Origin: Adiantum capillus-veneris
Taxonomy: Eukaryota > Streptophyta > Polypodiopsida > Polypodiales > Pteridaceae
DNA length: 64,000 bases
NCBI GenBank assembly: GCA_014529385.2
Contig: CM043963.1
Location: forward strand, 6,869,001-6,933,000
Reading direction: 5' to 3'
The notes below the pieces were generated by a model, which worked only from the letters and a program-made list of their open reading frames with translations, did no database searches and was not told the DNA's origin. Positions within the stretch are counted from its first letter, which is position 1, and the number at the start of each line of letters is the position of its first letter. Both the position numbers and the translations under genes were made by a program. Below are positions 22,301 to 31,000 of this stretch, piece after piece.

Positions 22301-24414
22301 GTGTAATCCATCTACCTGTACCTGTGTGAATCACCTGTACCTGTACCTGTCCCTGTAACCTGTAACCTGTAACCTGTAATCTGTAGTCTGCAATCCCGAA
22401 TCTCGAAGCTTCAAACGCGAAGCAGAAGGTACTCGAAGAAGATCCTCTGTGGGGGCGCCAAAAGAATGTGAGCGGGATGGAAACACACAGAACGCCTCTA
22501 TACTGACCCGACACACACTCTTGGGATGATATACACACACACTATGGGGCACCACTCGGCTTACACAACCCGCCTGGCCGAGACAGGAAACACACCGATG
22601 GAGTGAGAGGAGAGAGACTATACACTTGCCCACTCCACACAGAGACACACACACACCCAAAAAAATCAACTCAAAAGAGGAGAATTTTTTATGTTTAGAT
22701 ACAATTGAGCTTGGGCCAACACCAATGGGGCAAATAGCTCACACAATATGGGTAAAAGATACCAGATACAATCACAAATTGGAGCAGAAGCTTCGCTCAT
22801 AGGAGAAACTTACACAGCCAAATCACCTAAAAAAACAGTGAGGAATTTGGCAAAATGGACAGTGTCATCACGTCCGGAACGGCCTAAAACCCAGTCTACA
22901 ATGTCAAAGGCTCAAATCCGACCTCGGATGAGCAGTTTACGGCCAAAACAGGCTCCAAAAACCCCAATACAGCTGTTCCTCCACTCTTCTCCACGTTTTT
23001 TCTGCTCTTCTCGTTGTTTCTTCAGTTCCCACACTTAGCTTTATTACTTGGGCACCCTTGACCCTTTAGTTGACCTCAAACGGACCCCGAACAGGCAAAA
23101 AACTGACCTCGCAATGCATAGTTGTCACCTTTTTGCATCCATCCCCACACCTGGCACTCAGCTTTTTTCAATAATGCATCCCACAACCACGTGAAGTGGC
23201 CCTTAAATATGGTCTTCATGATGACCTTTCTGCATAATTATCACAAGAAAATATCCACATTGTGTCCGTACTCATCCACATGCAAGTATTGACCCCATTC
23301 GACCTCCTGATGCCACTAGATGCCATCTGACGCACCTGCTTACCTCATGTCGTCGGCCCGTGGGTAGCTTCCTCGAGAAGTTTTACGCACTACCAACTCC
23401 TCATTATTATAGAGAAAACACACTGGTACTGGTAATAGTAAAAATCGATGCACTATGTACACCCTGTCCTACCTGTACACATGTGGCCCTACATAACCAC
23501 CTGGCTCTAGAAAATGGGCAATCCTTTATTTGATGCACCATGCATGTGTATGTACATATGCGTAATCTCTTGCTCCAAAAAACTCCTGACAACGTGTTTT
23601 GTTATTATTTTTAGATGGTATGTCAAAGTAAGGATTTTATAATTTATTGCAATTTGTTTTCTCAGCAGTGAGTGCAATTGAGGACATAAAGGCCAATCTC
23701 AACCTAACTAGCTCCACTGGCGATCCATGCCTTCCTATTGGCTACGGATACCCTTGGTTGAATTGTTCGGGAGACTCTGGAATCACGGCATTGTAAGGGT
23801 AACCTGAGACCCTTTTTGGTTTGAAGTTGGCAATGGTGAGGCTGTAACTTACTTTTACACCATGTATATCTTCTGGTTTGTTTCTTCAAGAATGTTATCA
23901 AAGTATGGTACAGGTGGTGAAATTCCTACAGCTATCAAGTCACTTCCTACACTCACTGAAATGTGAGTATTCTAACACATACTTCTTTCTTCTTGTTTTT
24001 GAAGAGTAATTAAGAGGGCTTGGAATGTGAATTATTATACTACTAAATAAGAGCAACCCAAATAATTTTAATAGTTCTTCACGATAAAAACATTAATAGT
24101 CTCTATTGTATATCTCTATCTTACAGATATCTTGATGGGAATAATTTACAAGGAGAAATTCCTGATCTTAGTTCTCTACTTATCCTTGAAACTCTGTAAG
24201 TTTTCTGCTTTCTAGTGGAGAATTGGGTACTTGAAATAGAGTTTAGGATTGCTCTGGACTCTTGGAAAGTTGCGTTGAATGTTAGTTTGTAGTCTTTTTT
24301 GACGGTTTGTGACTCTTACTATCTTCTTTTCCAAGCTTGCAGGGATCTCAGCAACAACAGACTCACTGGTGTTATTCCCGATTCCTTAGCATCACTGAAG
24401 AATTTAAAAGTTTT
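16305..24414 (+). CDS. Malectin-like/LRR receptor-kinase-type gene, 5' seven exons (3' part not in window)
   Basis: Exons: 16305-16392, 16607-17192, 17274-17761, 23669-23792, 23891-23962, 24127-24195 and 24343-24414. All introns are GT-AG and the phases agree across every junction (499 codons plus 2 bases, no stop). Exon 1 encodes a signal peptide (MDSSPCRPLF then a hydrophobic stretch). Exons 2-3 encode a malectin-like domain (SIDCGSDSASIYTD near the start, FCLARI...STLELRPL, then RYNLDALDRIW). Exon 4 has the GDPCLP...WLNC hinge. Exons 5-7, of 72, 69 and 72 bp, each encode about one LRR (IYLDGNNLQGEIPDLSSL, LDLSNNRLTGVIPDSLASL). This architecture is typical of plant LRR-I receptor-like kinases (At1g67720/At2g37050 type): cell-surface proteins that pair with other receptors in growth or immunity signalling. 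The transmembrane and kinase exons are absent from the remaining 39.6 kb, which is TE sequence. The gene is either cut off by insertions or has a giant intron. Confidence 0.87.
17921..19051 (-). repeat. 3' LTR of TRG-B (left copy)
   Basis: Matches 22467-23591 along its whole length with scattered substitutions and small indels. It contains a short CA-rich tract at about 18093-18112. Confidence 0.9.
19067..21271 (-). pseudogene. TRG-B Gag-protease coding region (broken)
   Basis: Minus-strand reading from 21271: gag (21271-20972, with WDNLRHGLEVEFVKIEFP and LWQEVHALVQKEGEPVDAYI), continued at 20953-20633, then a zinc knuckle CYNCGELGHISPQC (about 20545-20505). The frame 20524-19067 (485 aa) carries a Lys-rich linker and a retropepsin-like domain (YVDGGAQICVLTHSCVEKMG at about 19920, then PIILGRPWLCAVGAVQDW at about 19700), followed by an acidic Asp/Glu/Ser tail. 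The active-site position reads DGGA rather than the usual D(S/T)GA. Stops between 20972 and 20953 and between 20633 and 20524 separate the pieces. The frame ends 15 bp from the 3' LTR, so no pol was ever present in this copy. Confidence 0.85.
19078..19091. promoter_or_regulatory. Short inverted repeat next to the TRG-B polypurine tract
   Basis: GAGCATTCATGCTC is a 6-bp stem with a 2-base centre. It overlaps the last gag-protease codons and lies 27 bp from the 3' LTR. On the minus strand a purine-rich AGGGGATGGG (about 19058-19067) lies between it and the LTR, a likely PPT. Confidence 0.5.
21272..22466 (-). other. Leader of TRG-B with a copia-1-like block
   Basis: No supported ORF. About 22000-22085, reverse-complemented, matches the copia-1 leader (about 8485-8562). 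A short tandem array of (A)CCTGTA units lies at about 22313-22382. Next to the right LTR the minus strand reads TTTTGGCGCCCCCACAG (about 22466-22450), which keeps the TGGCGCC start of tRNA-Asp/Lys-type PBSs; the exact tRNA is not assigned. Confidence 0.65.
22467..23591 (-). repeat. 5' LTR of TRG-B (right copy)
   Basis: 1,125 bp, homologous end to end with 17921-19051. Confidence 0.9.
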
Positions 24415-24489
24415 GTAAGTTTCAAAACTAAGCAAGTTTTTGACTCTCTTATTTTTGAACCTTAAGGATTTTCAATGCTTTAAAAAGTA

Positions 24490-24493
<4 letters not shown>

Positions 24494-24584
<91 letters not shown>
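24494..24584. repeat. Compound (CT)n(GT)n microsatellite
   Basis: About 29 CT units then 16 GT units, in the intron that follows exon 7 of the receptor gene. Confidence 0.97.
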
Positions 24585-24588
<4 letters not shown>

Positions 24589-24691
24589 CCCTAGACCCGC
24601 ACTGTATGTCCCTCCCATGCTCAAGGATGGGCATGTGGATGGGAATTAAGCCCTCAAGTTCACCCACTATCACAGAATCAAAGCCAACCAT

Positions 24692-24886
24692 TGTTGGGGT
24701 ACAAGTGCATGTGCCTTGCCCAACCGTCCAGGTTATGGGCGCCCGTCCACTGACACCTTATTCTTGTGTACATTTACAAAGAATAAGGGGGACCTTATAG
24801 TAGAGTTTTGTTCCACCCACACGCTGTGTACTCTCTCCTTCCCACATGCACCGTGCACGCACACATTCGTGCACACGCATTTTTCA
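24692..24886 (+). repeat. copia-type 5' LTR of an interrupted element (copia-3)
   Basis: Starts TGTTGGGGTACAAG and ends TTTTCA, 195 bp. It is related in ends, length and order to the copia-1 LTR (192 bp; both have TGTTGGGGTA, a GCCCA/ACC...CCAGGT segment and a late CACGC-rich part). A degenerate PBS follows. The element's body was interrupted 190 bp later by TRG-A. Confidence 0.7.
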
Positions 24887-24888
24887 AC

Positions 24889-24900
24889 AGCTATCAGAGC
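24889..24900 (+). promoter_or_regulatory. Degenerate PBS of copia-3
   Basis: AGCTATCAGAGC, two mismatches to the initiator tRNA-Met PBS, at the same two-base spacing from the LTR as in copia-1. Confidence 0.6.
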
Positions 24901-25076
24901 GCATGGTGATCGCAGAGAGCACAACGGCTTTGACAGCTTCGAAGCGATAGCTCGCTCTCTCTTGGCGTTGGAGAGATCAAAAAATCTCGAAAGCTTTGTG
25001 AGAATGTAATGGGAGCTTATGAGCTCGGCTGAGAGTGATGTATGCTCTTGTGAAAGCTTAGAAGACATTGTGAAAG

Positions 25077-25995
25077 TGTTGACCGCTGGGTCAACAACAC
25101 AACATAACTCAAGTTTCATACCAAAGTCTTATCTTTTGCGAGTTATGAAATGCTGCGGATTATGGCTATAAACGTCATTTGTAATGAGTAGTTATTCTAG
25201 TTTCAGAAGCCATTTGACCCTTTCAACCCCATTTTTGGTTAAACCTAAGGTAGCCTTAGTATATAAGGTACCTAGGTCATTTTGTAAAGAAGACTTTTAT
25301 CATAATCAAGTTTTAGCGCTGTCGTCTACTGTGTGTGAGAGAGAAAGAGAGTGAGCGTGAGCTTCATCCTCTCGCTATGCCCGGCTCGCTCAACACATTG
25401 GAGATCCGACTGCACCATTGCGGTAGGCTCGAGGAGAGCTACGCGACAACGCCAAGCATTCCCCGCAAGACGAAGCGCACACGCCGACGCATCTACGAGC
25501 TAATTGTGGTCGTAAGTGTATCAAACGATGTCTGTTCTCTGCGTGCTAGTAGTCTATAGAATCGTGGCGACATAAGCTACGCATAGGTATTCATAAATTT
25601 CAGTTTCGGGCACTTTCGAAATTCGGCTCTGTCATCCTACGCGTTTTCCGCAGATGGGTTTTGAGTGGGGATTTTGAGTGTAGAAGCTTAGGGACAGGTG
25701 TATCCTAGTGAGGGGATGGTGTTCCTTAAGTTTCGTATGAATCTGGCATGATTAGGTGATTTACCTTTCGTATGTGTGTATGTGGCTAGGTGGTGTAGTT
25801 GAGAGCAGTGAGGTTCTTGATTGTGGTTTAGTTGGCCTTCCAGAGTGTTGTATGTGTAGGATGGTCTCAACCTGACAAGCTTAAGAGATTTACTCCGTGT
25901 GCCTATCGTGTCATCTGTGTCCTCGATTGACATTATGTTGATCTAGGTAGTGTTTGCATGCACTTCATGGGTGTGTGAGTCTCTCCCGTCCAACA
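25077..25995 (+). repeat. 5' LTR of TRG-A
   Basis: 919 bp, TG...CA. A TATA-like TATATAAGG lies at about 25260, the likely promoter. It also contains a half-site TCATCCTACGCG (about 25632) of the palindrome repeated in the leader. Confidence 0.95.
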
Positions 25996-25996
25996 T

Positions 25997-26014
25997 TGGC
26001 GCCGCTGCCGGGGA
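25997..26014 (+). promoter_or_regulatory. PBS of TRG-A, tRNA-Asp type
   Basis: TGGCGCCGCTGCCGGGGA begins one base after the LTR. It is complementary to the 3' end of plant tRNA-Asp (recalled as TGGCGCCGTTGCCGGGGA) with one mismatch. Tat/Athila-group gypsy elements commonly use this primer. Confidence 0.8.
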
Positions 26015-28049
26015 CACAAGGACTTAAGTAGGTTTCCTACTAACACTCGTGTAATGGTTGCTTGATTTAGTTTGGGCTAAAAAAAGCATTTTTCTTAAGT
26101 GGATCCGGAAGAGGATATTCCATGATCAAGTGGATAGCCAGGAAGCGTGTGTCTTGCCGAGGGTCTGCGACTAGATAGGTTTAGTTAGGATCTGTGGATT
26201 AGAGTAGTTATTGGTGGTCGAGTGATTTGTGAGGTGATAAAAGCGTTTACTAGTCCGTGTGTGGCAGTGAAGCGTTTTTCTACTCATAGATGCAAAACCC
26301 CATATGATTTGTAGGAGTAGCTTTAGGTAAGTGATCCGATTCTGATCTAGAGCTATTCAACACTGAATTATTTGCTAAAGTGCTTGATTGCATTTGAAAT
26401 CACGGAAAAGTGTTCTTTTGAGGGTAAAAATGCATTAAACAAGCTTTTGTGGATATTTTTGTATGACTGACTAATGTTGTGCATATAAAAGAGCATTTGC
26501 AAGGGTTCTGTGAAGAAAACCTGCAATTCCGTAAACACAGACATCCTACGCATAGGATGTCTCAAGGGGGTTCTGGAGACCATATTTGAAAATTATGAGG
26601 TTGCTAGTGTGTTTAGAAGGTAGATTTTACCCTATTTTCACCTGGAAAGTGGAAATTTGACCAAATTTTGACAGATCAAAGCCAAAAGACGAGAATTGCC
26701 AGACATCCTACCCAAATTGTGCCCAAGGCATAATTTTTGAGACCAAACCATAGGATGACTTCATGTGCATGTTATACATGATGTTTTGAGTGCATGTGAG
26801 AGTTTTCATCTCATTTGGGTCAGTGAAAGGGAAGATTGAGCGGACTTTAGCATTTTGACTGAAAAAGGCAAGAACAGCTAGTTTTGGGGTCTTTTGAGAT
26901 CCAAACTCAAATCTAAGCATACCACTGGGTTACTGACATCAAGGGGAAGCTGTGGGACAAGTTTGGGGTCAAACATACCAAAAAGACATACTACGCGTAG
27001 GATGTCATATGTATGATCTTGCACTCCACACTTAATTTTGAGCATACCACTGTGATCAGCACCTTAAGGAGAGTCTGTGGTTCAAATTTGGGGCAATTCT
27101 GAGCATATAGACATACTACGCGTAGGATGTCTAAGGCATAATTCTGAAACCAAAGTTCTACTGTGACCATACTATGCTGTTGTATAGCCTTAGGCAAGCC
27201 TCCTAGTCAAATTTAGTCCAATTTGGAGTTGATTTGACTTGGGAATTCATCAGAACAGACATCAGGCTTCTGGAGCAGATTCTGGATCATTTGACCAACC
27301 CATAGGTGTCAGAATCAAAAAGTAAAAAGAGCTGTGAGCTTAGCACATCAAGGGGAAGCTGCAGTGCAAGTTTGAGCTGAAACAGAGCAAAAAGACATCC
27401 TACACGTAGGATGTCTCCAGCTTGATTTAGGACTCCAAACCAACTTATGAGCACACCAAGAAGAAGCTGGGGTGAAAATTTCAAGTCATTCTGAGCAAAA
27501 AGACATCCTACGCGTAGGATGTCTCAAGGCCATTTTTAGGTCCAAATTAAAATCTGAGCATACCATTGTGTTGCTGGACTTAAGGGGAGTCTCTGGACCA
27601 AATTTTGTTAAATTCTGAGCATAAAGACATACTACGCGTAGGATGTCTCTAGGCCAGTTTTAGGGTCCAATTGTACTTTTAACCACACAGAAGTGTTCAC
27701 AGTGTCATAGAGATCCCAAATCTTCTTCCATTCTAAAACTGCATTTCACTGTTTTGGCCATAACTTTCACAAACAGTATCGGATCGGAAAAGTTTTTATA
27801 TCAAAACGTAGCTTGAGAGCGGCTCTACAGATCTTAGAGCAAAACTTGAACTAAATGCATGCCAATGGCATCGTTTAAGGCCTCAAAATTCATCCGGAAG
27901 TCAGGGGTGTCTAAAAGCGACAATTTGCAAGAATTGTGACGAAACGGTTACGGTTTTGGACATAGTTTTGACTTTTTCCTAACCAAAGCACTTGAACACA
28001 GTGGACTAAGTCTACTTGAACCAAGAAAAAGCTCTTAAGCCTAGAAATC
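26015..28049 (+). other. 2-kb noncoding leader of TRG-A
   Basis: No supported ORF from the PBS to the gag start. It contains the palindrome array, plus a non-repetitive tail (27700-28049). Confidence 0.75.
26539..27648. repeat. Array of 24-bp palindromes in the TRG-A leader
   Basis: A half-site AGACATCCTACG followed by its exact reverse complement occurs at 26539-26562, 26984-27007, 27109-27132, 27393-27416, 27501-27524 and 27625-27648. The 27501 copy is a perfect 24-bp palindrome centred on ACGCGT; the others differ at one to three positions. Decayed units occur near 26700 and 27257. Centres are about 108-160 bp apart where consecutive, and flanks share AAGGGGA(G/A)(G/T)CTGTGG..AA.TTTGGGG and TCTGAGCA(T/A)A. 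This is a diverged tandem repeat whose palindrome is much better kept than its flanks. Function is unknown. Confidence 0.9.
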
Positions 28050-31000
28050 ATGTCTACCCTAGATTCAAACGCAGCTTACACAAGCTTGGAGATCCCTACG
28101 ATAGAGGAATATCCTCCCACAATGGATCTTCCAAACTTGCAATTGATAAAGACCCATCTTGTTGAGAGAGTTTGGATGATTGGTCATGAGAGTGAAGGAC
28201 TATATAGATACATTGACGACAATGAGGTCAATCTTTATATGTGCTCAGATCCATACCTAGAAGAGATAACGGATTACAAGCTCTTATATGTCTACACATA
28301 CGGAGTTGACTATCAATGGAGATTTATAGTTGTCGACAAGTATGGATGCGAATACAGAGTTATAGAAAGCACAAATCCACAGACTGTTCTAGAAAGAGGT
28401 GGATATTTGGTCAATGAAGGACCACAAATGCCTCCACCAAACACGAGAATTCCTATAGGAATTCCAAGAAGAGAGCCACCAGGATTCCCTTCAAGAGCGA
28501 TAACGAGAGAAGGATTGGGAGAGTCTCTGGTTAGACTTGTAGACAATCGACGAGTTAAACCATCCCAAGTCCAAAAATAGGTAAACAGAAAATACTCCGA
28601 AGATAAAGATCCGAGAGATCACGTAGTGGCTTTTAGAAGAGTGATTAGAGCAGAGGAAGTTTTAGATTTTGCGACACAGTTTGCGGGATTTGGATTGACT
28701 CTAGAAGATGATGCAGCTACATGGTTCGACTCGATGGAAAAATGGCATTTTGAGACCCTAGATGAGCTGTTTGAGGAGTTTATTGAAGAATTCTTGCCAA
28801 AAGGCATTGCTCACAACACGGTCTCGCAAATCCATAGATTCAAACAGAAAGAGAATGAATCAGTACGCAAAGCATCATTACGATTCAAGAGATATGTTAA
28901 GCTTTGTCCGAGAGCTGAATTACCTACACAAGCACGACTAATGTTGATCTTTATCCAGGGAATGAGAGATGAGAGCCTTCAGAAGGATCTGCATATGATA
29001 AGGAGGATGACGCTAAACGAGTTGATCAAAGAAGCTCTTTATCTAGTGGATAATTGTGAGGCATACAAAGAAAAGGACTTAAAGAGTCAAGGAGATGACA
29101 CATCCTCTCAGCACAGTGTTTCACAGATAAGTTAGTCCATTGCCAAGCCAACGGCACCTATTGATCAAGAAAAGCTTATCGACGACTTGGTCAAGAGGTT
29201 GATTCCTCTTGTAAGGTCTGATTCGGGAGAGCCGAAGTGGTGTGAAATTGAGAGAAAATGGACGAACCATACGGGGGAAGAGTGCTATTATAGCATGGTG
29301 AATGCTAGGGAGAGGTATGTACAACCTGTTCCAAAAGCACCTATTCCACCTAGATACATTACGGGGAATGCTCCAGGACCAGTAGGAGTTTTAAGGCCAC
29401 AGCTTGTCTTAGGACAACAACCTCTGCTGCCAGGTGCTAGAATGCCGGTAGACATGAGATACATGCCAATGATGGAAGCAACAAATAAACCAACGCCAGT
29501 ACCAGCTACAATGTGGTATAGCAACCAAAGTAAGTACTACCCTTTGGAGCAACAATATGTGAGAGAAACACATGGAGTGGTGAGGCCGGTACAACCTCCA
29601 CCTCCTGGGTTTCAGTTGAAAGAAAGAAGGTATGAAATGGACGAAAGCACATTGCGATTCATTGCAAATAACGGCTTATCTAGGTCAAAGCTTGCTTATA
29701 GCCAAGAGGAAATGCTAAAAGAATCTCCTCAACCAGAGATAGATTGTCACAAAAGTAGTGACAACCACTTGGTCAAACAATGTCCTCATACGGAGATCAT
29801 TGAAGTAAATGCCTATTGTCTTGAGTGTGGCATCACTCACTTGATCCCCGATTGCCCGAAAAAACCAAACCAAATTAGGAAAATCACGACAAATGTATCA
29901 GGGATTGTTCAGCTCCCTAGTAGCTCAGAAAATGAAAATGTCGTACCAATTCAAGTGGTTACGAGAGCACAAGCTCAAAAGAAAGCTGATGAGAATCCAG
30001 AGACAAAGAACACGGAAAGTGACACGAGTCCAAAGACAGATGAGGGACCAAAGACAAACGCACCTAGTCAGAAAACCAAGAGCAAACGAAATAGTTGAAA
30101 ATCTAGAAAGACTAGGATGAAAGCTCGCAGGGAACGAGAGCAAAAATCCCTAGCTGAGAAGCTTACCGAAGCTGAGGAGAAGATAAAACAACATGAGGAA
30201 AAGGAGGAAACTTCTCTTACACAGATGGTTAAACCTCTAGAAGAACCATCCACGGATGAGAAACCGAGAAGTGCTAGTTCAGGAGGATCTGTGTTGGCAG
30301 AAAAGGTTAATGAGACATTAGATGCCCTCTTGAAAGCCTATGATGCGAGGCTCAAAAAAAACCAAACCCAAGAACAGAGGTGGATGACATATCCCTATGC
30401 GGAATTAGAAAAGCAAAGATTGGAAATGTGCAGGAAAATGATTCAAACAGCCCAATCTTTACTAGAACCACCGGTTGCAAAACCTGAGGATGTGATCCGC
30501 GTCATGCCAACACAAGTAATCCCACCAAACCAGGAACTAAAAGAGCCAGAATCTAGTCATGAGCACAGACCAAACCTCAAAGAACCAGCATTAGAACCAA
30601 GGATAGTACTGAATACCACGGCTAACTCTTCCGAGGGATTTCACCAAGCTATACCTGAGGATTGTAAAGAGATAGATGGTCTTGATGAATTGTGGAAACA
30701 AATCAGAGAGGCCAATGAAGCCGATGACCTAAGAAGACGAGTAGACAAGACTAGTGATGAACGAGGAGTGTTTCTACCACCAATAGAGCAATTTGAGACT
30801 GGATCTCAAATGAATCTAGATGTGCAATCGTGTTGGGGGGACAAAGGATCTTTACAATCTATGGATAGTCAACCCCATTCGCTAAGAACACTACCGTCCT
30901 ACATGGGAGAGTACGAGACCAAGTCAGATGTGGCTGCAGTCCCATCACAGAGACTGTCTCCCAACAAGGCCATCGATTCAAAGGGGCTAGTAGATATTCT

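Larger units (their letters stand above)
17921..23591 (-). mobile_element. TRG-B: complete gag-protease-only LTR retrotransposon in intron 3
   Basis: Bounded by LTRs of 1,131 bp (17921-19051) and 1,125 bp (22467-23591), with ends TGTGAGCGGG...CTCCTGACA on the plus strand. AACGT flanks both sides (17916-17920 and 23591-23595), with one base shared with the right LTR end, so the TSD is ACGT or AACGT. On the minus strand the order is 5' LTR (right), leader, gag, zinc knuckle, protease-like domain, 3' LTR (left). No RT, RNase H or integrase is present and there is no room for one. This is the layout of a non-autonomous TR-GAG-type element, which would need enzymes from another element. Confidence 0.88.
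17762..23668 (+). other. Intron 3 of the receptor gene, expanded by TRG-B
   Basis: The donor is GTCAGT at 17762. The acceptor is a tandem NAGNAG (CTCAGCAG, 23661-23668), so the exon could begin at 23666 or 23669; both keep frame and differ by one Ala. Excluding TRG-B, the intron would be only about 236 bp. Confidence 0.85.

Noticed and set aside
25335-25559. 74-residue frame in the TRG-A LTR, present again at 35386-35610
   Set aside because: The two copies exist only because the LTR is duplicated; it has no domain and lies in the transcribed R/U5-like part.
26539-27648. CRISPR-like reading of the regularly spaced palindromes
   Set aside because: Spacers are homologous to one another and 80-130 bp long, there are no cas genes, and the host is a plant; it is a tandem repeat in a retroelement leader.
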